A DNA stretch of 64,000 nt from an uncultured Blautia sp. (GCA_900551075.1 URVB01000004.1:92258-156257), one strand, 5' to 3'; positions 1 through 8,562 are shown, counted from the first letter of the stretch. A program made the numbers and translations. Notes: a model not told the origin generated them from the sequence alone.

Positions 1-271
1 TGCGAAACGTCTGACCGTATTGCCGGGACGAGCAGTAACAATTAAGGACAGCGCACCATACGGCTTGATTTGTCTGGAAGGCCATGGAACCTTCGGCAGA
101 TGGGAAATCGAATCTCCGGCGTTGATCCGTTACGGCGAGCTGACTCATGACGAGTATTTTGTGACAGAAAAGGCGGCGAAAGAGGGTGTGACGATTACGA
201 ATCCTTCCACAACGGATCCGATCGTAATCCTGAAACACTTCTCAGAGAATCCCGATCTTGTCATTAAATAA
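1..271 (+). CDS. Cupin-type putative sugar isomerase, C-terminal part
   Basis: The reading frame is open from the window edge (first full codon at base 2), so this is the last 89 residues of a longer protein. The sequence aligns along its whole length with the C-terminal end of the 433-residue cupin protein at 5630-6931: both share LTV.PG..VTIKD.A.YG, then GHG.FG, DE(Y/F)FV(T/S)E.AA.EGVTITN and a final VLKHF. The two are therefore paralogues in one cluster. The piece seen is the second cupin barrel, which lacks the metal ligands found in the first barrel of the full copy. It lies 61 bases before the sugar ABC ATPase gene and probably belongs to the same operon. Function is inferred only from the paralogue; the missing N-terminal part lies outside the window. 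Confidence 0.75.
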   Translation, partial: AKRLTVLPGRAVTIKDSAPYGLICLEGHGTFGRWEIESPALIRYGELTHDEYFVTEKAAKEGVTITNPSTTDPIVILKHFSENPDLVIK

Positions 272-332
272 AGAATGTTGGGGGGAGCGATCACCCCGGC
301 GAAAATAAAAATTTAAAAGGAGGAGAGAAATC

Positions 333-1844
333 TTGGAAGGCACAAAATATATTCTGGAGGCCACAGGAATTGACAAGGCTTTCTCCGGAGTAACTGTCTT
401 GAAAGGTGCTGAGCTTTGCATTGAGCCAGGCGAGCTCCATGCCCTGATGGGAGAGAATGGTGCAGGAAAATCCACCCTTATGAAAATTATCATGGGAATT
501 TACACCAGGGACGCAGGAAAGGTTGTCCTGGATGGCAAAGAAGCGGATTTTAAATCTGCCAGAGATGCGCTGGATGCAGGTATCTCCATGATTCATCAGG
601 AGTTGAGTCCTATTCCGGAAATGACGGTTGCGGAAAATGTTTTCCTGGGAAGAGAGCAGAAAAAGTTTAAGGGCATGCCGTTTGTGGATAAGAAGGAATT
701 AAACCGCAAAACGCAGGAGCTGCTTGAGGAGTACGAGCTTTCTGAATTTATTAAGCCAAATATGAAGATGAAGGATTTGAACATTGCGCAGATTCAGATG
801 ATGGAAATCATCAAGGCTGTATCCTACAACTCAAAGGTTATCATCATGGATGAGCCGACTTCTTCTCTGTCTGAAAAAGAGAGCGCTACTCTGTTCAAGA
901 TCATTGACAGCTTAAGGGAGAAAAAGGTAGGTATTATTTATATCTCTCATCGTATGGAGGAAGTATTCCAGTTGGCTGACCGTGTTTCCGTGCTGCGGGA
1001 TGGACAGTTTATCGGTTGTGTAAAGGTTGCGGATGCCTCTCGTGAACAGTTGATCAACATGATGGTTGGACGTGAATTGGAAGGTGGTTATCCGAAGAAT
1101 ACGGCCAGGAAGGGCGATGTGGTTCTGGAGCTTAAAAACTTTAGCAGAAAAGGCGTATTTGAAAATGTAAACCTGAAGGTGCGTGCAGGAGAAATCCTCG
1201 GCATGGCAGGTCTGGTTGGCGCAGGCAGAAGCGAGGTTATGAGAGCCTTAGTCGGATACGATAAGCTGGATTCCGGAGAGATTATTCTGGAGGGAAAAAA
1301 TATTACCATTAAGCATCCCCAGGATGCAGTTAATAACCATATTATTATGGCGTCTGAGGACAGAAAGGAACTGGGACTTGTACTTTGCCGGAGCATCAAG
1401 GAGAATGTTTCCTTACAGAATTTTGGTAAGCTTGCAAGTGGTTCCTTTATCAATAAGGGTAAGGAAAAACAGCTTGCAAATGAATACACCCGGAAAATGG
1501 CTACCAAGATGAACGGTATTGAGGATACGGTATCCAGCCTTTCCGGCGGTAACCAGCAGAAGGTTGTACTTGCAAAGTGTCTGCTGTCTGATCCGAAGGT
1601 CCTGATTATGGATGAGCCTACCAGAGGTATTGATGTCGGCGCTAAAGCGGCTATTTACAATATTATGGTAGGTTTGGCAGAGCAGGGCATTGCAATTATC
1701 ATGATTTCTTCCGAAATGCCGGAACTGATTGGTATGAGCGACAGAGTCGTGGTTATGGCAGGCGGTAAAGTAAGAGGTGAGCTGGAAGGCGAAGAGGCAG
1801 CTTCCCAGCAGGCAATCATGAATTTAGCATTTGGAGGAAAATAA
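333..1844 (+). CDS. Sugar ABC transporter ATP-binding protein (RbsA/MglA/XylG type)
   Basis: A 503-residue double-ATPase subunit of the ribose/galactose/xylose ABC importer family. It energises sugar uptake on the cytoplasmic face of the membrane. The first ATPase half has Walker A GENGAGKST (about residue 40), signature around residue 150 and Walker B VIIMDEPTSSLS. The second half has the usual degenerate Walker A GLVGAGRSE and a canonical LSGGNQQK signature followed by LIMDEPTRGIDVG. The start is a TTG placed 7 bases after AAAGGAGGAG; no ATG is in a suitable position. Length and asymmetric domain pattern are normal for the family. The permease gene follows after two bases and the binding protein after that, a complete importer. 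The substrate is inferred from the neighbouring pentose enzymes to be a pentose, perhaps an L-pentose or ketopentose. Confidence 0.93.
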   Translation: MEGTKYILEATGIDKAFSGVTVLKGAELCIEPGELHALMGENGAGKSTLMKIIMGIYTRDAGKVVLDGKEADFKSARDALDAGISMIHQELSPIPEMTVAENVFLGREQKKFKGMPFVDKKELNRKTQELLEEYELSEFIKPNMKMKDLNIAQIQMMEIIKAVSYNSKVIIMDEPTSSLSEKESATLFKIIDSLREKKVGIIYISHRMEEVFQLADRVSVLRDGQFIGCVKVADASREQLINMMVGRELEGGYPKNTARKGDVVLELKNFSRKGVFENVNLKVRAGEILGMAGLVGAGRSEVMRALVGYDKLDSGEIILEGKNITIKHPQDAVNNHIIMASEDRKELGLVLCRSIKENVSLQNFGKLASGSFINKGKEKQLANEYTRKMATKMNGIEDTVSSLSGGNQQKVVLAKCLLSDPKVLIMDEPTRGIDVGAKAAIYNIMVGLAEQGIAIIMISSEMPELIGMSDRVVVMAGGKVRGELEGEEAASQQAIMNLAFGGK

Positions 1845-1846
1845 AA

Positions 1847-2794
1847 ATGACACAGAAAAAAGATATGGGAAAGATACTCAGACAGTTTGGTCTGTTATTC
1901 GTAGCTCTCTTTATTGTTATCTTGATGAGCTTTCTGTCTCCGGTATTTTTGACAAGTCAGAATATCACAAATATTTTAAGACAGATTTCTCTTAACGGTA
2001 TCCTTTCAGTAGGTATGACCTTTGTTATTCTGACAGGCGGCATCGACCTTTCCGTAGGTTCCGTAGTTGGCATTACCGGCGTTATTACAGGTTCCCTTAT
2101 GATCAACGATACGAACTGGATGGCGGCTGCACTTGCAGCATTGGTTCTTTCTGTAATCTGCGGCGCTATCAATGGCTGGCTGATCGCATATGTAGGCTTC
2201 CAGCCGTTTATTGCAACACTGTCAACCATGACAATCGGAAGAGGGTTTGCTCTTGCTTATTCCAACGGTAAACCTTACACCATTACCAATGCAGGCTTTA
2301 TCAAGATCGGACAGGGCTATCTGGGAAGCATTCCGATCCCGATCATCCTGCTGGTTATCTTCTGTGCAGCAGGTCTGATCATTCTGCAGATGACAACCTT
2401 CGGACGTTATGTATTCGCAATCGGCGGCAACAAGAGTGCGGCAAGACTTTCCGGTGTACGTACCAGAAGAGTGGAATTGTTTGTTTATGTAATCTCCTCT
2501 GTCTGCGCATGGATGGTAGGTCTGATTCTGGCGGCACGTATCAGCTCCGGCCAGCCGACGGCAGGTGAGTCCTACGAAATGGATGCGATCGCAGCAACTG
2601 CAATCGGCGGTACCAGTATGAACGGTGGTATTGGTTCTCTCACAGGTACGATCTTAGGTTTTGTTATCATTGGTTTACTGAGCAATTCCATGAACCTGAT
2701 GAATATCAACTCCTTCTACCAGCAGATTGTAAAGGGCTTACTGATTATCATCGCCGTATTCCTGGATATGAAAACAAAAGGTAAGAAGAACTAA
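1847..2794 (+). CDS. Sugar ABC transporter permease (RbsC type)
   Basis: A 315-residue integral membrane permease of the branched-chain amino acid/ribose (BPD_transp_2) family. It forms the membrane channel of the importer whose ATPase precedes it and whose binding protein follows. The hydrophobic segments are obvious throughout, starting near residue 12 (LLFVALFIVILMSFL). The family landmark GGIDLSVGSVVG sits near residue 64, and the conserved C-terminal loop SSGQPTAGE.YEMDAIAATAIGGTSMNGG contacts the ATPase in relatives. A good ribosome site is provided by the end of the ATPase gene (TTTGGAGGAAAATAAAA), so the pair is translationally coupled. Length is normal for RbsC/XylH proteins. Confidence 0.93.
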   Translation: MTQKKDMGKILRQFGLLFVALFIVILMSFLSPVFLTSQNITNILRQISLNGILSVGMTFVILTGGIDLSVGSVVGITGVITGSLMINDTNWMAAALAALVLSVICGAINGWLIAYVGFQPFIATLSTMTIGRGFALAYSNGKPYTITNAGFIKIGQGYLGSIPIPIILLVIFCAAGLIILQMTTFGRYVFAIGGNKSAARLSGVRTRRVELFVYVISSVCAWMVGLILAARISSGQPTAGESYEMDAIAATAIGGTSMNGGIGSLTGTILGFVIIGLLSNSMNLMNINSFYQQIVKGLLIIIAVFLDMKTKGKKN

Positions 2795-2900
2795 TCCGCA
2801 TGATTTAAAACTTCATATAGCAATGGTAATTTAAAATAACAAAACGGATTTAATATCGAAATGATATTAAAAATAAAAACCCAATTAAGGAGGAACAAAA

Positions 2901-3947
2901 ATGAAGAAACAGGTTATTGGCGGTTTATTGGCAGTATCTATGGTGGCAGCTATGGGAACATTCAGCGTAGCGGCTGCAGAGAAGGACAATGCAGATATTA
3001 AGATCGGATTTTCTTCCAAGGATAACTCCGACACATTCGTTGCAGCAATCGCAGATGCAGCAGAAGCAAGAGCAAAAGAGCTTGGCGTAGAGCTTCTGAT
3101 GTACGATGCGGGCGGTGATGTTAACAAACAGATCAGTGACTGTGAAACTCTGCTTGCAGCAGGCGTAGACGCTCTGGTTGTAATTCCTCAGGACGTAGAA
3201 GGAAGTGCTCCGGTTGTAGGTATGGCTCATGAAGCGGGCATTCCGATTGTTGTTGACAATGGTGATATCGGCGATAAAACCTATGATGCATTCGTAGGCT
3301 GTACTGACCAGGAATCCGGTGAGATCCTTGGACAGTGGATGGTAGACAATGTAGAAAAAGGCTCCAAGGTGTGCATCATTGAAGGACCTATGGGACAGTC
3401 CGGACAGGTTGGACGTATGGCTGGTTTCGAGGCAGTTGGTATGTTGGATCATTTTGAGGTTCTTTCTACTCAGACAGCTAACTGGAAACGTGACGAAGCT
3501 ATGGCGCTGGCAGAAGACTGGATTACTACATATGGCGATGACCTGAAAGCAATCATTTGTGAAAACGACGACATGGGACTTGGTGCTCTTTCCGCCTGCA
3601 AGGCTGCAGGAAGAACTGACATCATCGTTGGTGGCGTAGACGGTCTGGAAGATGCAGTTGCAGCAGTGAAAGCCGGCGAATATGGAATCAGCGTTCTTCA
3701 GGATTCCAAGGGCCAGGGCGAAGTTGGTGTTGATGTGGCAGTTGCATTGGCAAAAGGCGAAGAAGTTGAGCCGGATACCCGTATTCCATTCCGTGCAATC
3801 ACAGCAGAAAACGTTGACGCTTACCTTGAGGGCGGCGTAGATGCTATCTCCGGTGATGATGCAGCGGCTGTGGAAGAAACTACGGAAGAAGCTGCTGAAG
3901 AAGAAGCCGCAGAAGACGAGGCATCTGAGGAAGAGGCTGCTGAATAA
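2901..3947 (+). CDS. Sugar ABC transporter substrate-binding protein (RbsB type)
   Basis: A 348-residue periplasmic-binding-protein-like receptor (Peripla_BP_4, ribose/galactose class). It captures the sugar outside the cell and delivers it to the permease. Residues 1-27 form a signal peptide ending near VAAAEKDN. There is no lipobox cysteine, so unlike most Gram-positive receptors it does not look lipid-anchored. The body has the family pattern: IGFSSKDNSDTFVAAI near residue 30, ALVVIPQD, GIPIVVDNGD and GGVDGLEDAV. The last about 30 residues are a low-complexity acidic tail of repeated E and A. AGGAGG lies 8 bases upstream of the ATG. A 106-base gap separates it from the permease gene, and a strong hairpin follows it, which would favour extra transcript of the receptor as is common for binding proteins. 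Confidence 0.92.
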   Translation: MKKQVIGGLLAVSMVAAMGTFSVAAAEKDNADIKIGFSSKDNSDTFVAAIADAAEARAKELGVELLMYDAGGDVNKQISDCETLLAAGVDALVVIPQDVEGSAPVVGMAHEAGIPIVVDNGDIGDKTYDAFVGCTDQESGEILGQWMVDNVEKGSKVCIIEGPMGQSGQVGRMAGFEAVGMLDHFEVLSTQTANWKRDEAMALAEDWITTYGDDLKAIICENDDMGLGALSACKAAGRTDIIVGGVDGLEDAVAAVKAGEYGISVLQDSKGQGEVGVDVAVALAKGEEVEPDTRIPFRAITAENVDAYLEGGVDAISGDDAAAVEETTEEAAEEEAAEDEASEEEAAE

Positions 3948-4024
3948 GGCAAAGCGGAACCCCTGAATGCGGGATAGCGCGCAGGGCTTTAAAACGGAAA
4001 CGAAACTTATGTGACGCAGGGCAG

Positions 4025-4069
4025 GGCACCGCTGGCAAAGCAATGGAGAGAGGACTTTGCGGCGGTGCC
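4025..4069 (+). other. Stable intercistronic hairpin after the binding-protein gene
   Basis: Inverted repeat with arms GGCACCGC-tg-GCAAAG and CTTTGC-g-GCGGTGCC around a 14-base loop. It is G+C rich but is followed by TTATCTGATAAG rather than a run of T, so it is a weak candidate for a rho-independent terminator. It fits better as an mRNA-stabilising or partial-stop structure that keeps binding-protein mRNA more abundant than the enzyme genes downstream. This role is inferred from position. Confidence 0.6.
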
Positions 4070-4100
4070 TTATCTGATAAGAAAAGAAAGGTGACTGGAT

Positions 4101-4532
4101 ATGTTAAGAAATATACCCCGAATTCTTCCTCCCGAATTAGTAAAATGCATGATGGAAATGGGACATTCTGATATGCTGGTGATTGCAGATGCCGGTTTTC
4201 CGGGAACTGCTCATGCAAAGAGAATGATCCGTATGGATGGCATTCTGATTCCGGATTTGCTGGATGCGGTTCTGCAGTTGTTTCCGCTGGATTATTTTGT
4301 TCCGAATCCGGTACGCTTAATGAAGAACCTTCCTACAGAGCCGGTTCCGGAAATCTGGGAAACCTACAGAGAGCTGCTGGCCAAATATGATCAGGATAAT
4401 GCTTTTAAGGAATTTGAATTCATTGACAGACTTCCATTCTATGAGGAAGCGGAAAAGGCATTTGTAGTTGTGCAGACAGGCGATACCTCCCGCTATGCAA
4501 ATATCATTCTGCAGAAGGGAATCTGCGTATGA
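4101..4532 (+). CDS. fucU: RbsD/FucU family sugar mutarotase (FucU-like)
   Basis: A 143-residue protein of the RbsD/FucU family, which speeds interconversion of alpha and beta anomers of sugars such as L-fucose or ribose in the cytoplasm. Recognition is from the FucU pattern: PELVKCMMEMGHSDMLVIADAGFP at residues 12-35 with the conserved catalytic-site His and Asp, RMDG near residue 50, LLDAVLQLFPLD, then FYEEAEKAFVVVQTGDTSRYANIILQKG at the C-terminal end. Length matches the family (about 140). AAAGGTGACTGGAT precedes the ATG. The stop overlaps the start of the next gene (ATGA), so it is translationally coupled to the DUF4432 epimerase. In this cluster it probably prepares the imported sugar for the isomerase; the actual sugar is not determined by the sequence. 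Confidence 0.85.
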   Translation: MLRNIPRILPPELVKCMMEMGHSDMLVIADAGFPGTAHAKRMIRMDGILIPDLLDAVLQLFPLDYFVPNPVRLMKNLPTEPVPEIWETYRELLAKYDQDNAFKEFEFIDRLPFYEEAEKAFVVVQTGDTSRYANIILQKGICV

Positions 4533-5560
4533 TCTATCGGGAAGAGAAGAAGTATATCGGACATAAGGATCAGCTAATCAGGGTAAAAAAAATCAAAATG
4601 CAGGACGGAAAAGCGAAGGGTGTGGAACTGCTGGATGTTCAGAACCGTTCGGGTATGCATTTTGATGTGAACGTGAGCCGCGGTATGGATATTCCGTATC
4701 TGGATTTCTGCGGAGAAAATATTGGGTTTGTTTCTCCGTGCGGAATTGTGGCGCCTGAATACTTTGATGATAAGGGGCTTGGGTTCCTGAAGAGCTTTAC
4801 TGCGGGATTTATGACCACCTGCGGACTGAATATGGCAGGTGCTCCCTGCGGGTATGAAGGTAAGGCATATGGGCTGCATGGGAATGTTTCCCATACGCCG
4901 GCAGAGGATGTCAGCTATACCGTCGTAGAGGATGGAGATACCCCTTATGTGGATATAAAGGGAAAAGTGCGGGATGCCGTAATTTTTGGTGAAAAGCTTA
5001 CTTTGGAAAGAGAAGTAAAATGTTATTATAAAGAACGGAAGTTTACTGTCAGGGACAGAGTGACAAATGAAGGGTTCAGGAAAGTACGGCATATGATATT
5101 GTATCACTGCAATATCGGATATCCGATCCTTTCTCCCGACAGCGAGGTGTATATCCCTGCATTGGAGACAAAGGCACGTAATGCGCATGCACAGGAGGGC
5201 ATTGATGAGTGGATGAATACACAGAGGCCTGATCCGAATTATGAGGAGATGTGTTATTATCATACCCTGAAGCCTGATGCAGAAAACCATTCCGCCGCTG
5301 CCGTTTACAATCCCCGATTGGAGCTTGGAATAGCAATAGAAGTAGACTTGTCTACTTTGGATCATTTTGTACAGTGGAAGATGATGGGTGCGGGTGACTA
5401 TGTAATGGGCCTGGAACCCGGCAATTCTACGATTGATGGCATTGCAGATGCTGTAGAAAACGGCTCTATGAAATACCTGGATGCAGGTGAATCCGTAGAG
5501 TATCATCTGACTTTCCATGTTCTGAAGGGACGGGAGGAACTGGAAGCGATCAAAAAATAA
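4529..5560 (+). CDS. DUF4432 family aldose 1-epimerase-like protein
   Basis: A 343-residue beta-sandwich sugar-binding protein of the galactose mutarotase superfamily (DUF4432 branch). Family features seen are SRGMDIPYLDFCGENIGFVSPCGI near residues 52-75, the pair GYEGKAYGLHGNVSHTPAED with its conserved His, and the late GLEPGNSTIDG. These residues line the sugar pocket in relatives. It starts inside the stop of the FucU-like gene (ATGA overlap). DUF4432 genes usually occur in carbohydrate operons; the biochemical role is most often predicted as sugar anomer or epimer conversion and is seldom proven. Having two mutarotase-class proteins side by side suggests that the imported sugar or its product equilibrates slowly between ring forms. 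Confidence 0.8.
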   Translation: MIYREEKKYIGHKDQLIRVKKIKMQDGKAKGVELLDVQNRSGMHFDVNVSRGMDIPYLDFCGENIGFVSPCGIVAPEYFDDKGLGFLKSFTAGFMTTCGLNMAGAPCGYEGKAYGLHGNVSHTPAEDVSYTVVEDGDTPYVDIKGKVRDAVIFGEKLTLEREVKCYYKERKFTVRDRVTNEGFRKVRHMILYHCNIGYPILSPDSEVYIPALETKARNAHAQEGIDEWMNTQRPDPNYEEMCYYHTLKPDAENHSAAAVYNPRLELGIAIEVDLSTLDHFVQWKMMGAGDYVMGLEPGNSTIDGIADAVENGSMKYLDAGESVEYHLTFHVLKGREELEAIKK

Positions 5561-5629
5561 GTGAAATTGTCATATACTGTAAGACAATATATGGTAGAAT
5601 AAAAACAGACAAGTAAGGAGACAAGTGTT

Positions 5630-6931
5630 ATGACAGAAAAAGAATTGACTATCAAAGCCGGCGAAGAGCTGGATGCAAGATTAGCTGCAGCAAAGGAAAC
5701 CGGCAATCTGGTTATAAAGGACGCTACGGAGGATGAGGCCGTTATCCGCGAAACATTTGAAAAGGGAGAAGGAATCTTCCGTCTCTTCCCTGCATTTGTT
5801 CCGAGAAGATTTGGAAAAGCAGGCCGCAGACTGAAGCTTCATACGGATGATTATTTTGCATTCGGTATGGAGAGAGGTTCCATCACAGAGAGATGGTTCG
5901 CTTCCACCATCGCAGCACAGAACGGACCGACAGCCAAGGCCGACGAAGGAATGGCGTACGTTTGTGTAGATTATGACACTGATGAGAAATTTTCTTTGAG
6001 AAATGCGGTAAAGGTTCTCGGGGAAGACCTGGTTGGAAAGGAATTAATGGATAAATACAATGGCTGGCCGATGTACTCCAAATTCTTTGACAATGAAAAC
6101 CCGCTGTTCCATCATCTGCATCTGACCTTTGAGGATGCCGCGCGTGTCGGCAAATTAGGAAAACCGGAGTGCTACTATTTCCCGAAGCAGTTGAACAACT
6201 ACTTCGGAGAAGCAAACTATACATATTTCGGATTTGATCCGGATGTGGACCCTGAAGAAGTAAAAGAGAGAATCCGTCATTTTGCGGATGATGATACCAG
6301 AATCACAGATCTTTCCAGGGCTTACAGAATTGAGCTTGGAACAGGCTGGTATACACCTGCAGGCGTTATCCATGCACCGGCTTCCGTATTGACTTATGAG
6401 CCGCAGTGGAACTCTGATGTAAACTCTGTTTATGAAAACATTGTTTCCGGTGAGGTTTACCCTCCGGAGATGCTGGATGAAGAATTACCGGAGGACAGCA
6501 GGGATATTGAGGATGTATTCAAGCTGCTGGACTGGGAAAAGAACGTAGACCCTCATTACAGAAAGCATTATTTCCGCAAGCCTCTGGTAGAGGCAGAAAC
6601 CGGGCAGTATACCCAGAAATGGATCACCTATGCGAACCCGTACATCGCTGCAAAAGAGCTGACGGTAAATCCCGGACAGACTGTTACCATTAAAGATGGC
6701 GCAGCGTACGGCTGTATCTTTGTACAGGGACATGGCAAATTTGGTGTTTATGATTGTGAAGCACCTACCCTGCTTCATTTCGGACAGCAGAGTTCTGATG
6801 AATTCTTCGTATCTGAAAGAGCGGCTTCCGAAGGCGTAACCATTACAAACACAAGTAAGGTTGAACCTCTGGTTGTTCTGAAGCACTTCGGACCAAACTG
6901 CCCGGGCGTTCCTAAGGAAGCTGCTGAATAA
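5630..6931 (+). CDS. Metal-binding bicupin, putative aldose-ketose isomerase
   Basis: A 433-residue cytoplasmic protein with two cupin barrels, like type I mannose-6-phosphate isomerases but too divergent to name. Candidate metal ligands are in the first barrel: His162 and His164 in HHLHLTFED, Glu180 in KPECYY and His248 in PAGVIHAP, the HxH...E...H set used by ManA-like metalloisomerases. The second barrel (about 335-433) lacks them and matches the C-terminal fragment at the window start. AAGGAG lies 9 bases before the ATG. It sits just upstream of the L-xylulokinase gene, and the pathway otherwise lacks an enzyme turning an aldose into L-xylulose, so an L-lyxose (or related pentose) isomerase role is inferred. 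It could instead act on a phosphorylated sugar or be regulatory. The duplication suggests two substrates or a hetero-oligomer. Confidence 0.75.
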   Translation: MTEKELTIKAGEELDARLAAAKETGNLVIKDATEDEAVIRETFEKGEGIFRLFPAFVPRRFGKAGRRLKLHTDDYFAFGMERGSITERWFASTIAAQNGPTAKADEGMAYVCVDYDTDEKFSLRNAVKVLGEDLVGKELMDKYNGWPMYSKFFDNENPLFHHLHLTFEDAARVGKLGKPECYYFPKQLNNYFGEANYTYFGFDPDVDPEEVKERIRHFADDDTRITDLSRAYRIELGTGWYTPAGVIHAPASVLTYEPQWNSDVNSVYENIVSGEVYPPEMLDEELPEDSRDIEDVFKLLDWEKNVDPHYRKHYFRKPLVEAETGQYTQKWITYANPYIAAKELTVNPGQTVTIKDGAAYGCIFVQGHGKFGVYDCEAPTLLHFGQQSSDEFFVSERAASEGVTITNTSKVEPLVVLKHFGPNCPGVPKEAAE

Positions 6932-6972
6932 GAATTTCAAAGCCGCCAGATAGGCAGGCTTTGATGCGGCCG

Positions 6973-7009
6973 GCCCAGGATACCCTCTGATTTTTGCTGT
7001 ATTCTGGGC
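6973..7009 (+). other. Hairpin between cupin and kinase genes
   Basis: Inverted repeat GCCCAGGATAC (6973-6983) and GTATTCTGGGC (6999-7009), 11 pairs with one G-T, around a 15-base loop. Flanking AGGCAG (6952-6957) and CTGCCT (7009-7014) can extend a cruciform-like structure. It is followed by GTTTCTGAAAAG and not by a run of T, so it is more likely a processing or stabilising element, or a partial stop, than a clean terminator. Confidence 0.5.
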
Positions 7010-7047
7010 TGCCTGTTTCTGAAAAGCTTATAGAAAGGGAGTAAAAC

Positions 7048-8562
7048 ATGAAATATTTATTGGGAATTGACAATGGCGGCACTTTTTCCAAGGCAGCTAT
7101 ATTTGATGAAGATGGAAAGCAGATTTCTGTTGCAAGTGTGCCGACCGTTACCCTGACCCCGAAGCCCGGGTATACGGAGAAGGACCTGAACGAGCTGTGG
7201 GAGGTCAATGCACAGGCGGTCAGAAATGCGATTGAAAAGAGTGGAATCGATCCGAAGGATATCGCAGGGGTATCCTTCTCCGGAGCAGGAAAAGGTCTTT
7301 ACATGGTCGGATACGATGGAAAGCCATCCTATAACGGAATCATGTCCACAGATACCAGAGCCTGGGCGCAGGTAGAGCAGTGGTATAAGGATGGAACAAA
7401 TAAAAAGGTTTATGAGAAGACCTTCCAGGAAATCCTGGCTGTACAGCCGGTAAGCCTTCTGGCATGGTTCAGAGACAATCAGCCGGAGGTATTGGAGAGA
7501 ACAAAATATATTTTTGCAGTCAAGGACTATATCCGTTATATGCTGACAGGAGAAGCTTACAGTGAGTATACGGACTGCTCCGGCGGAAACCTGGTAAACA
7601 TGGTTACCAAACAGCATGACAAAGAGCTTATGGCTCTCTATGGACTGGAGGACTGCTATGAGAAGCTTCCGCCTCTGAAATATTCTGCAGAGGTATGCGG
7701 GTATGTGACTAAGGAAGCCGGTGAGAAGACACTTCTTCCGGAGGGCATCCCTGTTGCGGCAGGTATGTTTGATGTCAATGCCTGCGGTATTGCATCCGGT
7801 CTGTCTGATGAAGAACAGATGTGTATGATTGCCGGAACCTGGAGCATCAACGAATTTATTGGAAAGGCTCCGGTAACTAACGGAACCGTTGCCTTGAACT
7901 CTATGTTCTGTATGCCGGGATATTTCCTGATTGAGGAGAGCAGTCCGACTTCTGCGGGAAACATGGAATGGTTTATCCGCAACCTGATGAACTACGAAAA
8001 GGAAGAAGCAAAAGCAAACGGCGGCTCCGTATATGAGATTACGAACGAGTGGGTAGCATCCATTGAGCCGCAGGACAATAATATTATTTTCCTGCCTTTC
8101 TTAAACGGCTCCAACGAGGATGCGCTGGCAAAGGGAACCTTTGTGGGCCTGACTGCTTACCACAGCAAAAAGCATATGCTCCGCGCGGTTTACGAAGGCA
8201 TTGTATTCTCTCATGTAACGCATGTGAAGAAGCTTCTGAGAAACCGTGAGGTACCGAAGAGTATCCGTCTGTCCGGCGGTGCTGCGAATTCTGACGTATG
8301 GGTACAGATTTTTGCGGATGCTCTTCAGATTCCGATTGATGTTGTAGGTGATAAGGAATTGGGAGCACAGGGTGCGGCTATGGCAGCCGGTATTGCAGCC
8401 GGAATCTATAAGGATTATCAGGAAGCGATCAGCAGAACCGTCACCATTACCAAGACCATCCGTCCGCGTCCGGAATACAAAGAAATTTACGAAGAAAAAT
8501 ATGCAACCTACCGTGCAGTCATTGATGGCTTGAGCCGGGCTTGGGAACATTTCAAAAATTAA
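7048..8562 (+). CDS. lyxK: FGGY-family kinase, L-xylulokinase-like
   Basis: A 504-residue FGGY carbohydrate kinase predicted to phosphorylate L-xylulose to L-xylulose 5-phosphate with ATP. The N-terminal phosphate motif is LLGIDNGGTFSKAAIFD. Similarity to E. coli L-xylulokinase (LyxK) runs through the chain: GVSFSGAGKGLY, VQPVSLLAWFRDN, AGMFDVNACGIASGL, GTWSINE, EESSPTSAGNMEWF, FLPFLNGSN, YEGIVFSHVTHVKKL and RLSGGAANSDVW.Q.FAD. D-xylulokinases differ at several of these, so L-xylulose is favoured, but FGGY specificity is hard to read from sequence. AAAGGGAG precedes the ATG by 7 bases. The two epimerase genes downstream handle exactly the expected product, which supports the assignment. Confidence 0.85.
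   Translation: MKYLLGIDNGGTFSKAAIFDEDGKQISVASVPTVTLTPKPGYTEKDLNELWEVNAQAVRNAIEKSGIDPKDIAGVSFSGAGKGLYMVGYDGKPSYNGIMSTDTRAWAQVEQWYKDGTNKKVYEKTFQEILAVQPVSLLAWFRDNQPEVLERTKYIFAVKDYIRYMLTGEAYSEYTDCSGGNLVNMVTKQHDKELMALYGLEDCYEKLPPLKYSAEVCGYVTKEAGEKTLLPEGIPVAAGMFDVNACGIASGLSDEEQMCMIAGTWSINEFIGKAPVTNGTVALNSMFCMPGYFLIEESSPTSAGNMEWFIRNLMNYEKEEAKANGGSVYEITNEWVASIEPQDNNIIFLPFLNGSNEDALAKGTFVGLTAYHSKKHMLRAVYEGIVFSHVTHVKKLLRNREVPKSIRLSGGAANSDVWVQIFADALQIPIDVVGDKELGAQGAAMAAGIAAGIYKDYQEAISRTVTITKTIRPRPEYKEIYEEKYATYRAVIDGLSRAWEHFKN

Noticed and set aside
2925..4043. Long minus-strand reading of 372 codons opposite the sugar receptor gene
   Set aside because: It is a mirror of a well-supported gene with biased codons, is rich in Cys/His/Phe and shows no family pattern or ribosome site.
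4574..5518. Minus-strand reading of 314 codons opposite the DUF4432 gene
   Set aside because: It is a shadow of the coding strand with no recognisable domain and no ribosome site.
5561..5629. Promoter in front of the bicupin gene (TTGTCA at 5567 and TAGAAT at 5595)
   Set aside because: The spacer is 22 bases, too long for a normal sigma-A promoter, and no better pair was found.
7048..8562. D-xylulokinase (XylB) or L-ribulokinase (AraB)
   Set aside because: Motifs such as VQPVSLLAW, SPTSAGNMEWF and YEGIVFSHVTH follow E. coli L-xylulokinase more closely, and the downstream 3-epimerase needs L-xylulose 5-phosphate.
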